A stretch of DNA of 64,000 nt from Wolfiporia cocos. Lineage: Eukaryota > Basidiomycota > Agaricomycetes > Polyporales > Phaeolaceae. The translations under genes and the position numbers were made by a program. The stretch spans positions 868,001 through 932,000 of the forward strand of contig JACCLO010000011.1 of NCBI GenBank assembly GCA_029448655.1, read 5' to 3'. Positions 1 to 11,600 of the stretch are shown piece by piece; the first letter of the stretch is position 1, and every line of letters starts with the position of its first letter. The notes beneath the pieces are model-generated. The model did not search any database. It had not been told where the DNA came from and worked only from the letters and a program-made list of their open reading frames with translations.

Positions 1-120
1 GGCTGGTAACACGTGATAGGGTGTTCGGGGTCTTGCACGTGACTGCTTAGGCGCGCGCTTAGATAAGATAAGGGTTCAGGCTCTAGTCACTAGCTAGGCG
101 AAAGAAATCGGCTTGTGACA
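1..120 (-). mobile_element. Partial LTR, runs off the left edge
   Basis: Read on the minus strand this begins TGTCACAAGCC at position 120 and is clearly similar to the first ~120 bp of the LTR starting at 56589 (shared 'cttatcttatctaagcg' and 'cacgtgcaag' blocks). It is therefore the outer end of an LTR of the same gypsy family as element 3, in the opposite orientation. The rest lies outside the window, so a solo LTR and a full element cannot be told apart. Confidence 0.7.
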
Positions 121-129
121 CTGTCAGCA

Positions 130-640
130 GAATGAGACAACGGATGCTTACACCGTTGATGCCAGCTATAACGAAAAGTAGATTTAGATCAAATGGCGCG
201 TAATGCACGGCTGAAGTTGTTAGCTACAACTACAATCAAGTCTCGGCGCTTCCTCTAAAGACCAAAACTGATGAATGATCGATATCGATCAATATGCGCC
301 ACACGAAGCCACTACGCAACGAGGTGAGCGGTCGTATCAAGTTCGCGTGGTCGCACGGCGGCTGGAGTGGTCAATCGCAATCCTCGAGAACCGACACGCA
401 GCCTGCAGGACATTGCACCGCGCTGTTTTCCCGCCTGTATTGGGTGGAGGTTTGCAGACGGCATGAGCGCTAAGCAGCCGATGTACCGCTTCAGCGCTTC
501 AGCTTCAACATCGAGTGCGAGAGCACCATGGTATGCATCAGGATGTGACAACAGCAGCATTTCACATGCGGGAGTTGCTAGTCATGCGGATTTTTTAACG
601 CCGCCGTGGCCGATAGCTCAGCCACATTGACAAGTCACCT
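130..640. repeat. Dispersed repeat, copy A
   Basis: Positions 298-630 are nearly identical to 52914-53235 (copy B). Positions 150-460 are related to 56265-56540 (copy C). Short ORFs in it do not resemble proteins and are not conserved as frames between copies. Copy C lies directly upstream of the F-box gene and copy B beyond its 3' end, so the family may derive from that gene's flanking region; this is inference. Confidence 0.7.
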
Positions 641-938
641 GACCATGCCGCAGGCAATATCGAGAGCCATATTTCTGACGATGTCCGAAAAATGAATCGT
701 TTCGCTTAAGGATAGCATCAGAATAAGATACTACAATACTATGGGAATCCATACGTACCCTAATCATCAAAATCCACCAAGCGGATCTCCCGAAATAGCC
801 TCTGGAAGTTTGGAGTACCTATCTGGGAAGCTCAGCCACAGCGCCGATCACATCACGTGACGGCGCTAATCCATGTCCCCTCCCCTTTCCGCGACCTCTC
901 TAACCCCAAAACACGGGGAGCGCGCCCCAGAAAAATTA
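641..938. other. No gene recognised
   Basis: No long frame, repeat or RNA gene was recognised in this stretch. Confidence 0.5.
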
Positions 939-1498
939 TGTTAGATCCGAGATACCTCAACGTATATTCACCAATTTATCCAAGATCAGGTGCAATCCTG
1001 GTCCCTCTCTAAAAATGTTTTACGGTATTTTATGCCCTGTTTCATCTCTTGTACTTTCTCCCACTACGATCGTGTTTCACAAAATTGCCTATCCACTCTG
1101 GATAAACCATACGATAATGTTTCATTGCTCTACATGACTCAAAAACCTCATAAATTTGCTCAGGAAAAATACTAGGGTACCTATCCACAAGTACTGTAGT
1201 CCCCCATTTTTCCTGTATATATACTGGCCCCAGTGGTCTCAGAAAAGAAGGGATCAGAGAGCCAAGTTACCCAGCTGAAGCTCAGATGACTGAAGTGTCT
1301 CCATGGAACGCCTACCGGACAGGCAGTGCACGAGGCACAAGTTCTACAAGACTAAGAGTCAACTTTCTCCTGAAGTAATCTGGTCACTCCTCCCAAATAT
1401 TCTGCTGCACTCTATAACCATCCTCCTTGTCTCCCCACTTGTGGAACTACCCAAATCGACCCCACGAACAACTTGAATAGCTCGGTGCAATTTTAACA
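939..1498 (+). mobile_element. Possible decayed LTR
   Basis: The block begins TGTTAGATCC and ends AATTTTAACA, so it has TGTTA/TAACA inverted termini. It contains a TATA-like 'tgtatatatactgg' at about 1215 and then a C- and T-rich stretch, the layout of a fungal LTR promoter and transcribed region. No matching second LTR or TSD was found (flanks aatta and cccgg). It could instead be unrelated AT-rich DNA. Confidence 0.35.
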
Positions 1499-2183
1499 CC
1501 CGGTGAAACCGAGAAATTTAATTTTGACCAACAATGACACCATCCTCTGCAACCCGAGACACATTCTCATATCTTCGGTGTGCTTCGTGAGGTCCAGTTC
1601 GCACGTGATGGGCCGATACAGACCATTGAGATTGTCCGACGGATGTGTTCATTTCAACTTGTTAGTGGGGTTTGCCCGTGGAACCTCCTCCAGTGGAAGT
1701 GTGTTCTTGATGGCAGGTTTTGGGAGCTTTGACGGGTGTGAAGGATATGTGTGCACAAAGAAGTAGGTGTGGTTGAGCACCTTCAGCAATTAACGAATCA
1801 GCAAGTAACAAAGTAGTACAACGGCGAGCTCACCTCCTTTGTGCTGATGCATTAATGAGGCTCATAGATGAGACACTTGCTAAGGAGGTTCAAACAATTC
1901 GGCATTGCTGCCGTGAGTATCTCCCGCGGTGGTGTGCGTGGGAACTGGCCGACTGGAACATAGTCCAGTAATTTTGTGTGGTCCTGTGAAGGGGGGTCAG
2001 CGACTGTATAATAACATATTAACGTAAGACCATCGTGTTCGCTGCAAGCTAATTCAATTAGTAGAATTTCAGTTTCTGAGATGCTTCTGCAATGTGAGAT
2101 AGGAAGCTTCTTAGCACTTTAGGCCCAGACGCCCAAAACATGGCATTTAAAGAAATATCTTAAGTCGCCGCTGGATAAATAAA
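1499..2183. other. No gene recognised
   Basis: Only short random frames are present. No motif, repeat or RNA gene was seen. Confidence 0.5.
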
Positions 2184-2260
2184 ATCGATCGAGCAAGGAT
2201 CAAACCAAGCTCGTGGTTGGCCAAAGTCGCAACGGACTAAACCGCTGGACCATATGGGAC
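2184..2260 (-). repeat. Degenerate tRNA-derived sequence (SINE head or tRNA pseudogene)
   Basis: On the minus strand an A-box-like TGGTCCAGCGGTTTAG is followed about 35 nt later by GGTTTGATCC, one change from the canonical B box GGTTCGATCC. The acceptor strands do not pair, so it is not a working tRNA. The B-box change is C to T at a CpG. Confidence 0.4.
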
Positions 2261-2409
2261 TACTTCTATGCACAGTGCTAACGTATATGTTACAATTTAA
2301 GTGCTGGGTTCTCACAAGTTACATCTTCCCTGCCTCAGATACATCTTCGATGCCAAAGGTACGCGCGTCTATCATCTGCCGCCGCCGCCCTCGGACGCGA
2401 CGAAGGCAA

Positions 2410-3140
2410 ACTTCCTCATACTACCACACACCCCATTGACATATTGACTTCATTTTCTAACATAGCTTGGGAGAGTGAGGCGGACCCAGTGAGCTCGTGA
2501 GCTCTGTCACTAGCTTGGTATAGGCTATACCCCTCTGATTGGTCGCGGAGTAGATTGAATTTGTTCCGTTTGTAGCAGCTAGCTAAAGATATAAATGGGT
2601 TGACGTGTGTAGCGAGTCTGAGCAATTTACAAGAGACCCGTCCTTGTACGGATCTACTTCCTGTCGAAGGTCACCCCCTCTGCAATGAGACCCGCACTTG
2701 AGATCAAAGTCATGTCCAGCATTTCTTGGCAGATATCTGCATCCACGGCCTCGATAGACTGATACTAATCTCAGGCTACACGCGACCAAAGACGTGCCAC
2801 TCACCAAAAGGCGTTTGACAAGCTTCACCAATGTCTCCTTCTCAGATTCAGTCTTCTCTTTTGCCTGCAGCACCTTTGTTACAGCGTCCCTGCCAGCACT
2901 ATCCACGTCGGGATTGGCGGAATCGGCACCAGCAAATGATTTAGCGTCTGCGAGGATATCTTCTAGCTCGACATCTATAGTCCAGACTATGTCGACGAGA
3001 ATTTCGCCAAAAGTTCGATTGCTGGATGACTTTGTGGCGGGCACAGAAGACAACGGCAGGTGCTCCAGCACTGACTGTATGAGCGAGGCGAATGCATCCA
3101 CGGTAGCGATGCACACCCTCATGCCAGCACACCCCTTCAC
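2410..3140 (-). pseudogene. THO2: THO complex subunit 2 (THO2/THOC2) fragment, copy 1
   Basis: THO2 is the large scaffold of the nuclear THO complex, which couples transcription elongation to mRNA export. Reading down the minus strand, a segment around 3080-2800 contains FGEILVDIVWTIDVELED. After an intron starting GTGAGT near 2805 comes DADICQEMLDMTLIS, then IRTRTGLL, and after a second intron YKRNKFNLLRDQSEGYS (2560-2520). The KFNLLRxxxEGY block is a THO2 hallmark. The family is far longer, so this is an N-terminal scrap. It is dead: a TAG (about 2658) replaces the residue before IRTRTG, and a short insertion after EGYS shifts the frame before the expected KLVTELTSSLG. Copy 2 at 37310 shares the TAG. 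Confidence 0.8.
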
Positions 3141-3748
3141 ACAGCAGATGTTTTTAGGCCCACATGCTCACCCAATGGAAGACTCCGTGAGGCAACCTTC
3201 GTGACAGTCACGGCGTTGCCCTCGATACAGCTCCCCTCAGCTGCCCTCCCCTCACACCTATCCTCACTCGCTGCTGAGCTAGAAAGATAAATTTTAATTT
3301 TTGGCACCGCAGCAAACTCAGCGGTCTTGTGCTGACTTACTATATCCTTGCCCATCGTCGCCATTGGCTCTGAATCAATTGCCCTCTACCATAACCGTTT
3401 ACTTCCACATACTATGGTCGCACTTGGACACCTACCAGATCCACTCTACCAACGAACTTCTCCTTACAACCTGATTGTAATCGCAAATACCGTGATGCTT
3501 GTCTATTAGAAGCGATTTAGCCCTATAGCACACAGCGGGCTCTTCAATTATCTTCAAGCGTATGCTGCTTGGCCGTGTCTTCCTGATTTGTCCTCTGTCA
3601 AGGCCCACCACCTCCATTTGTTCTCAATTTGTTCTCAAAATATCGATATGTGCGCTGCATATCCTCCTCGACCAGTTTCACCTGTTCATCCCAGCAAGAA
3701 TGCAGTGTGCTGGACCTAAACTAATGTACTTGCGTGGCTTCGAACGTA
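3141..3748. other. Spacer between THO2 fragment and KDZ gene
   Basis: Short minus-strand frames at 3137-3364 and 3432-3617 resemble nothing recognised. Part of the first could be an upstream THO2 exon, but no family motif is visible. Confidence 0.4.
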
Positions 3749-6700
3749 TCAGCACCTGGACGCCCCCGGAGGGAAGGTGCAGTATGCACCATCTGTCAAA
3801 TATTCTCGCAAATTCCCTTCCTGCTTCTCCAAATAGTTGACGCTCTCCCATATCCATGATGGTGACTTCTTGCTGTCCCTAAGACGCTGATCCTCTGTAT
3901 ACAGCACATACAGTGTTAAGTCCCTTGGCGCAAGTGGATGCCACGTTAAGTCGTTCGGCGAGACCCCGAGTTTTAGCAATGCCTCCCTAGCCCGCCTATA
4001 CACATCCGCTGCCACTTCCATTTGATCATTCTTGCGCCAAATTTGCTTTTGCGCCCGAGTTGTCTCCCTTTGTCCTGAAATGTGCTTCTTCTGCTTGCGG
4101 AACGCATATGCTGTGATCAAATGTGTGCGAACGTCGTCCAACGCATCACTAGCCTGTCCTTTTCGCAAAGCCAGCTCGACTTCACACGCATGCTTCAAAC
4201 TTGCGCACACGAGCAGGGTCGGCTCCAGTCCGGACGGCAGTCCAATATCAATGCTCTCCACCTCATCTCATGTCGCTGAAGTGTTAAGCCACGCTCGCTT
4301 GCTCATGCTGTCGGCCCCTATATGTTTCCGTTTCGTTACACCTGATTGTGCTGTAGACTCACCGAATGATGTATCCGCTCCATCACTGCTGCAGTCTTCG
4401 CTCTCTGCGTGTTCGCACTCTTCACATTGAGTTCTCTGATCGCAGCATCAATCAGCGGAGTCAAGAATCGATCACGTTGTCCAACCCAAACCTCCGAGCA
4501 CGCCACGAAATGGGATACCTGTTCAGTTATCGTCGACGATTCTGCATCTGTGAGCTCATCCATGCGAGCGAACGAGCTCAGTAGCACAAGCCTATGAGTT
4601 CAGTTATTTCTGCATCAGCCACGCCCGCGCGACATTCGCTTTTAACGTAGCACGCACTGCATCTCTTGAAGCGTTATCCCTTCTTCAACTGTAGATGCTA
4701 GGCTAGGGGAACCGGTAGCACCCTTGAGGATGTGCGACTGCAAATCAGCCAATGCTTCCTTCCACGTGATGGCTAGGTCAACGTTCAGTTCACATCAAGA
4801 CTTCCACCACAAACTCACTCGCACCTTTTGAACTGCATGCTTCATAAGGATTAGATAACGTGGCATGATTTTTCATATTGACGACTTTCTTCTGCCACTC
4901 CCTCTCCTCACATCTCCACTGCTCGAGCGTCGTACTGCCCAGGTAGCTCGAGCATATACCTTCCTCCAGCTTTGTCAATGTTTCTCGAGTTGCTGTCTCT
5001 TGCTCCATTGCTTGAGAGTGTTTCTTCGCCAAATCCTTCGCTGCACTTATATTTAACCGGCCGGAAATTCCCATCCCAGATAAGTACGAACCAATACCAT
5101 GCACTCGGCACACATTCATATTGGAATGATGGTCATTGATCACATCGTGCCGGTGTCCAGCGGTCATCTCTTGTGTTCGCGCACCCAGAGCGTTTAACGT
5201 AGCCCATATACGTTCTGGAGCCTCGCCATCTGTCATTCCGACTCCGGGTAGCCAATGGTACGAGAATTTCCATCAACACAACACTTTGTGAGCTGGCAGA
5301 TGGAACTTGCCAATAGCCCGAACGATGTTCGGGAAATATTTGAAAGACATTGACGGGAATTGGGAGATGCGCCGAACGATCTCCGTCATCCGCTTGTCAA
5401 AATGGATCCCATACTGGCAATTGATGTCGTAGCCTGAGACATGCGTTCGCAGATTCATCCAAGGCTGTAGTCCCGAGAGCATAGCGAAGTCGATGTTCGC
5501 AAACCTCAATACCATGAATTAGCCGACGCCGTCGGTATGCGTGTTGTATGACCCACCTTTCACCTTTCTGCAGATCTACACCACCTCCTGGCAAAATGAA
5601 CATGTGCCTGGCACAAGACTAACCAAAGGTACCTGAAACTTTGCCACCGTAGTGTCCGAATCCCATAGCTCCGAAATTGCTGCATGTGGAAATCTATGTA
5701 CGAGGAATTTAAATACAAGGGTTTCGGTGCTCACCCCCTGTGCATAAAAATAGCTTACCTCTACTTCCAATGGTCCCAATGATGATTGGAACGTAGTGAA
5801 TTCATCCTCATTCGCAAAGTAGGACGCGCCCTTGGTCATTGCATAGTCGAGGTCGTCTCCTGGTTTTGCTCTCATATTCTGATGGAAATTACCATCCACA
5901 TTGTGAAACAGCAAATCCAGAAATCTGCGATGCGCTCAGTATTCTTATCACTAGTTACGACACTCTGTCTTACTCGTCACCTCAGTCTCGACCTTTCCAA
6001 TTGGGTTCCATGTTGATTCCCGGCTGCGGGCAGGTGGGACATATCATGGCCAGACATCTTGGCTTCATCTCCATGCTCGGTTGTTCCCCGGCCCACTTGC
6101 AGGCTTGCAGGTATATGAATTTGCGCTGTGATGCGAGGAACTCGCGATAGCGGTCCTGACCATGTTGATTCAACTCAGTCAAGATATCACAAGTCTTTCT
6201 GGCGACTTACTTGGATTGTTAGTAGGCCAGAAAAGGGGACTAGTCAAGCTTAGTAGTGGCTGGACTAATTGACGAAGTGAATAGTTCTAAGGCAACTACA
6301 CCTTAGAGGTCAAGCTTATATACATGGGTTGCAACGACCAGTAATGGTCTGCCCTAAAGCTAGACGGCCTGTGCGCAAGCCAGTAATGGCAAGCGCGCGT
6401 TTGTTTGGGCGCCAGGTAATGAGCGGCCCAATCATGTATGTGCTTTGGACGGTAGGTCCTTGTTTGTGCTTTGTGGCAACAAACATTAGTCAGCAGGTCA
6501 GGTGCATTTGCCCGGACCGCTGATGTAAATCAGATTAGTAGCGTGTCAAGACGCGTCTGGTTATCATGTGACCGTGTAGGTCATGTGTACCTAACCTAGG
6601 CAAGGTTTGGGTGGCTTATAACTATACAGTTATATGATCTGGTACCGTGGTAGAGCTTATCTAAGCTATTCTCACGGTCACATGCAAATAAGCAATATTG

Positions 6701-7797
6701 TAGCCCCATAAGGAAACTATCATGTGATGCTTAAGCGCCCATGTGGCATGTGATAGTTAAGGCGTAAAATGCGAAATATAATCCCAGACACGAGTCTTTT
6801 AGGTATGAAGACCCAGTAAAATCTGTGACACAAGACAAACTGGCTGCAGCCACTCACCGGTACTGAGTCCGGGCAAACGTTGTCCGTCATTCTGCACAGG
6901 TATGTGATGAAATCCTTTGCGCTGACTTGAGCTTGCAACGAAAGTAGGTGAAAATCTCTCATGACGTGCATAGTGAACGTGGTCCGCGGCTTTTCCCAAG
7001 AGCCAGGATAGAGACCGAATTCAGCCAGTTGAAGGGCATGAGCAGTGGGCTCAAGCTTGTCAGGTAAGCGACATGCACAGTAATGCATGCGCATCGTCTC
7101 AATGCCGTGCTCATGTACAACAGTCACCACAGAAGCGTTCGCTTGGTTGCTGGAGCATTTCCCACCATCGTGTCCCAGTGCGATTATCAAACCTGTCTCC
7201 ACAAGCGTGGTCCGCTCCCAAATCAACGTTGTTGTATTCCATTTCTCCAAATGATGGAATGGAGAGTGCGTGTGTTGCTTTATTGTGTAGGACGCACATA
7301 GGACAGGGGGGTGGTAGCAATCTCAACAATGATACTGCGCCGTCCCGGGGTGATTGCTTGAACAGCCAGTGCAGGCTATCCCGGTAGCAGGCCCAACTTC
7401 ACGCCAGAATATGATATTGAGGACCTTCGACGCCCAGGTTTTGAGAAATACAGACACCCTCACATTTGGCGGCTAAGAGCACAAGCTGCATAAGATTATG
7501 TGGCTGAGGTATCTGTAGTCTTACCGTCGAATTGCTAATCCACGAGCCTTCGTGTGTGTCTCTGACCTTGTCATTCTGTTCCTTGTCCCCTTCCTCCTCG
7601 TCGGTTAATGTGCCGTCCCCGTCTATGGTTGCGGGCAGTACATCGTCGATGTCGCCGCGGTCCTGAGACTCTTGCTCAAGTTCGAGATATTCTTCTTGCA
7701 GTGTGAGTTCTGGGTCACTGGAGGAACTGCTGCCTCCTGCGGGACTGTCTGTTTTTTTCAAGCTGGCAAAGGGGTCGAGCATTTTGGTGTGCTTCAA
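3749..7797 (-). pseudogene. KDZ-superfamily transposase with CxC2-like cysteine cluster, decayed
   Basis: KDZ (Kyakuja-Dileera-Zisupton) proteins are large RNase H-fold transposases frequent in mushroom genomes. Segments in coding order: acidic Ser-rich N-terminus (7797-7399); CxC2-like region (7250-6853) with ETGLIIALGHDGGKC, VHEHGIETMRMHYCAC and LTDN-like MTDNVCPD; ICPTCPQPGIN (about 6040); DGNFHQ (about 5885); GGGVDLQKGER (about 5570-5540); SGYDINCQYG with FHLPAHKVLC (5515-5273); TDGEAPERIWATLNALG with GHRHDVINDH (5236-5120); and the C-terminal block LRKGQASDALDDVR with SPSWIWESVNYLE (4261-3749). Boundaries at GTGAGT suggest introns, but several segments change frame, and a ~570-bp non-coding block splits the gene at 6190-6770. 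Family assignment is firm; whether any protein is made is doubtful. Confidence 0.82.
6190..6770. other. Non-coding block inside the KDZ gene
   Basis: No KDZ-like frame is found here, although coding resumes on both sides. It contains several short inverted motifs (for example 'catgtgatgcttaag' and 'catgtgatagttaag'). It may be a solo LTR or a MITE, but no clear terminal repeat or TSD could be assigned. Confidence 0.4.
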
Positions 7798-7971
7798 GCC
7801 TCGTCCGTTGTCCGCTGATTTGTGTGCACGTGTTTGGCTAGAATACGAGGTTGATCTGCATCCTCACGCACGCGTAGACATTTTTGAGCACAGATATAGG
7901 GAGGACGTGATTGGAAGGCCCACTGCCAGGATGGGTGCAAGCACCCAAAGAGATCGTTCGATGCTAGCCTC

Positions 7972-8225
7972 TGTCACAGATAATGCGAAAGCATAATATC
8001 ATAGACGTTACGGAGCAATAACTAGGGTACATTACCCGTACGTGGCGCCGGCATACATGGCCTACACCATAGAGTGTCTAATAGGCGCCGAGCGTGGGAA
8101 TATGAACTGCAGATATAGCTGGACCCTCGATAGCAGCATGAGCTGTTATCGTAGCCCTTTTGGGGGAGTGGCTATTATGCCACTCATAAGCACGTTGCAT
8201 TGGGTCCGCAGCGCGTCTTGTGATA
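7972..8225 (+). repeat. TRIM A left LTR (254 bp)
   Basis: Direct repeat of 8638-8891, TGTCAC...GTGATA, nearly identical by eye. An ORF spanning it (8042-8314) recurs in every LTR only because the DNA is repeated. Confidence 0.88.
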
Positions 8226-8637
8226 TAATAACAGCTCACCCGGTCGCCGGTTCGAACCTGGGTGGTGGCAAATATTTCCACTGCCTGGGGCGCTTCCGAA
8301 CCACTGGCGGCTGAGGGAAAAGTACCCACCACGTGACCCCCTGTATCATGGGGCCCCTCTATAACCGTAAGGTATCAGGGGATAAGATTGGTCAAAGCTT
8401 GCGTGGTAAAAACTACTATTAAATAGCCTTAACCCGCACCCAAAATCCAGGGTGTAAGTCGGGCCTTCAAGAGGTTGGCACACACGTCATAAGCCAAATG
8501 GTATAAGGGATTGGGGGTACCCTTCACCAGGCACAATGACAAAGCATAGTAGAAGTGATACTTAGTACCGGGGGCGGCTTGATGCAGCCTAAGTTATCTC
8601 CTTAACCAGAGACGGTTAATCCTTGAAGTGGGGGTAA

Positions 8638-8891
8638 TGTCACAGATAATGCGAAAGCATAATATCATAGACGTTACGGAGCAATAACTAGGGTACATTA
8701 CCCGTACGTGGCGCCGGCATACATGGCCTACACCATAGAGTGTCTAATAGGCGCCGAGCGTGGGAATATGAACTGCAGATATAGCTGGACCCTCGATAGC
8801 AGCATGAGCTGTTATCGTAGCCCTTTTGGGGGAGTGGCTATTATGCCACTCATAAGCACGTTGCATTGGGTCCGCAGCGCGTCTTGTGATA
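8638..8891 (+). repeat. TRIM A right LTR (254 bp)
   Basis: Same sequence as 7972-8225 and preceded by the polypurine tract. The TSD gcctc follows at 8892. Confidence 0.88.
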
Positions 8892-8896
8892 GCCTC

Positions 8897-9640
8897 CTGT
8901 GAGGGACACCCCTATTTCCGCAAAATTTGGGGTAGTTTGCGGCAAACACATATCCATCTAAGACATCGTAATTGATTATGTCACAATGACCCCACATCTA
9001 GCTCATATGAGATATGAGAGTGTGCCTCGTATACGTTTGAACGCCGAGAGCTGCTTGTATCTCAAATGGCCAACAACATCGACTGCCATGCACTCCAGCA
9101 GCTCGCCTGCAGGTTGTCGTAATAGATTGTGATTACTGTTCAGAGATCTGGCGGGTGCAAAGTGTGTATGCAGGGACCCCTTTGCCAGGCTATCTAATAT
9201 CAGGATACGCTGCTTATTGCGTGCTCGCAGCCTCCTTTTGTGGGGCCTGTGCTGAGATGATCACATTCCTATCATTGACAGTTGGATACATCCCGTACGC
9301 TTTGTAGGCAGTTACTCACCCGTCTTCTCCTCGTTGACGAGCCCAGACTTTCCGCACCTGCATGCTGCGGTGCCTAGCTACCCCCTCCTCATTGATGCAC
9401 GCTGACACTGTAGCAGCAGTACTGGGCACTTCTAGTATTATTGGAGTCTTGATATGCGCACCACATTGAGCTGGGGAGACCATGCCTTCGCAGAAGTGGC
9501 TCTTGTTTTATGGAATTCGATCCTCTGTTGGCCACTGTGCAACAACCATCCAAGCGAGGTAAGTCACCTGTGCATACTCCGGCCATTCACAGGGATCATC
9601 ACTGTTGGCGTACAGGGCACACGTCCACATTTAACTTACG
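8897..9640. other. No gene recognised
   Basis: Only short frames with no recognisable motif. It lies upstream of the KDZ gene, between the TRIM and the palindrome cluster. Confidence 0.5.
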
Positions 9641-9822
9641 CCGCTCTAGGGGCAGCGCACGAGCTAAACTGTAGCGGGCACCGCTCTAGGAGCAGTGTGC
9701 ACGACATGGATATACGTCCCTGCTCTAGGAGCAGTAGACGCTCTGCGGTGAGGGATATTGCTGCCTGGAGAAAATCGCTCGAGGAGCAGTATTCCTTGGC
9801 AGTGGACCGCTTGAGGGGCAGG
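9641..9822. repeat. Cluster of five CCGCTCTAGGAGCAG-type palindromes
   Basis: Copies at 9641, 9681, 9720, 9775 and 9808 fit the pattern CGCTC-NAG-GRGCAG, an imperfect palindrome (GCTC...GAGC). Spacing is 32-55 bp. The same motif makes up the foldback element at 19620-20290. Clustered short motifs like this are typical of subterminal transposase-binding regions of DNA transposons; that role here is inference. Confidence 0.75.
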
Positions 9823-9944
9823 TGCAGGCGGTGAAGCGGCGAATAGCGCAGTGAAGCATGCATGCCAAAATACGCACGAGCATTCCCACGAAGATGTCAT
9901 GGGGATATGTCCGCTACATCTGTGATCAAAATCCGTTGCAACGT

Positions 9945-11285
9945 GGGCCGATTGCAACCGGGCTGCAATGGGCTAGCGCTCTAGCACTGACTGTAATGCG
10001 TTGATGATAAGATTAGTAGTAATCCAATCGCGGGCCACGCGGGAGATTCCCATCATCGCTTATCAGTTGGCAATTACACTTGGTGGATGATCACATGGTC
10101 GTAATGTGATTGTGAATGGCTACCCATCTAGGTAGCTGAAGACTAAGTTACTGAGGATGTGTCTCGGGTCGTGGAGGACGGCCGAGGAGAACGCGGAGGG
10201 ATGCAAGCCGCACCTACTCCGAGTCTAATGCGATTGATGAACCCCACCTGCTAGTAGCTACGGTATATAACTAAGTGTACCAGATGACCGTGTCATCTAC
10301 GAGGCACTGTAATGAAGTTCTTGCGGTACAGACAATCCGATATGATACAGTATGTACACGACCGATAAATGATGCGTCATTCGAGAGCAGCGCGCACAGC
10401 CAAAAAATATTGTGGCTGTTCATGGTTTTGGTGATTCGCAGGCAATACACTGTTGCATGCTGGACTTGTTCCGGACCATGCAGATAGAACATTCCCAATC
10501 AGATGTCGCAGATGGTGGCGCCAGACCAGCAGCAGCCCAGTCAAATCTGGAAACTGGCGGTGGCGGCGACGGAGCAGAGGGGGCGGGCGACGGAGCAGAG
10601 GGACCAGACGATGGAGAGGAAGATGCAGGGGAGGGAGACGCCTGGGACGGACCGTTCGGCCGTGGAGCCTCGCAGATGACACACTTGACAGCTGAGTCAG
10701 GGATGTGGCGTGAGGTGATCTTGCGAAGGAAATGGATCTGCGTCGTATGATTGATGATTGTGAATCATTGATTGGCGCCAACTCAGAGGACGCTAAGGAA
10801 TAGGCGCGCTCAGTTTTTCCAACTATAAGATAATGTCGGTAAAACGCGGGCCGTTGCAATGGGTTAGCACTGATTGTAATGTGATGACGATAAGTTTAAT
10901 GGTATTCCAATCACGGGTTCCAATTGGTGGAAGATCACGTGCTTGCAACGTGATGGTGAATGACTACCCAGGAAACCGAAACCTTCGCCTGGGTGGCTGG
11001 AATCATTGTGGAGGACGGCCGAGGAGGGATGCAAGCCACGCCTACTCTGGTCTAATGTGATTGATGAACACCACCTGCTAGTATCCATGGTATATATAAC
11101 CAAATATACAGGATGACGGTGTAATCTACGAGGCACTGTGATGAGTTCTTGCAGGTATAGACAATCCGATATGATATAGTATGTACACGACTGATAAATG
11201 ATGTGTCAATCGAGAGCAGCACGCACAGCCAAAGACATTACCGGGTTTGGTGATTTGCAGGCAATACACTGTTGTGCGCTGGTAT
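9945..11285. repeat. Diverged direct duplication (~450-bp units)
   Basis: Unit 1 (about 9945-10465) and unit 2 (about 10845-11285) match over most of their length. They share 'gaggacggccgagga', 'ccacctgctagta', 'tctacgaggcactgt', 'agacaatccgatatgata' and 'caggcaatacactgttg'. The ~380 bp between them holds a GC-rich stretch whose overlapping frames on both strands (10412-10750 plus, 10377-10859 minus) do not look like real proteins. The units could be old LTRs or a plain segmental duplication; no TSD was found. Confidence 0.65.
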
Positions 11286-11600
11286 CAGGTGTGATTAAAT
11301 TCAGAGCCCTATGTTCGGTAGCAGGAACTCAATGGGTATACACCCCCCATGGAGGTCTTAGACACAGAATGGCCACTGACAAACCTGGGATCGTTGCCTT
11401 TTGTGGGCAACATGGAGGAGTACAAGGTTCAGATTTGTGTTGCACAAGCTATCATACATTTCCCGGTGACCCTTTGTACTTACATCCGTCACTGCGTGCT
11501 ATGATCTACATATTTCGACAGAAGACTCGTATTACATGCAATTGGAGGTTTTGTTGTCTAAGATCATCGGTGTCGTAACAGGGAGCCCGGCGCACATAAT
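11286..11600. other. No gene recognised
   Basis: A plus-strand frame at 11198-11578 crosses this stretch but has no protein-like motif. It may include the decayed 3' end of the split gene that follows. Confidence 0.4.

Larger units (their letters stand above)
7972..8891 (+). mobile_element. TRIM copy A (miniature LTR retrotransposon)
   Basis: A 920-bp element has two 254-bp direct terminal repeats (7972-8225 and 8638-8891), each beginning TGTCACAG and ending TTGTGATA. It is flanked by the TSD gcctc (7967-7971 and 8892-8896). A G-rich polypurine tract, 'gaagtgggggtaa', sits directly before the right LTR. The ~410-bp interior encodes no gag or pol, which defines a terminal-repeat retrotransposon in miniature, mobilised in trans. 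The interior holds a tRNA-like T-arm at 8246-8265 with a perfect B box GGTTCGAACC, just after the left LTR where a primer-binding site would lie. A second copy is at 27875-28765. Confidence 0.88.

Noticed and set aside
8042..8314. Conserved 90-codon ORF beginning MAPAYMAYTIECL, repeated four times
   Set aside because: Repeats only because it lies in the TRIM LTR; no coding signature, and it runs through different flanks in each LTR.
9641..9822. Evenly spaced short repeats as a CRISPR-like array
   Set aside because: Spacing is uneven (32-55 bp), the word is a 15-bp degenerate palindrome, and the genome is eukaryotic.
10377..10859. 160-codon minus-strand ORF rich in Arg, Pro and Leu
   Set aside because: Low complexity, opposite to an equally open acidic frame at 10412-10750; the stretch is GC-rich repeat-like DNA, and neither looks like a real protein.
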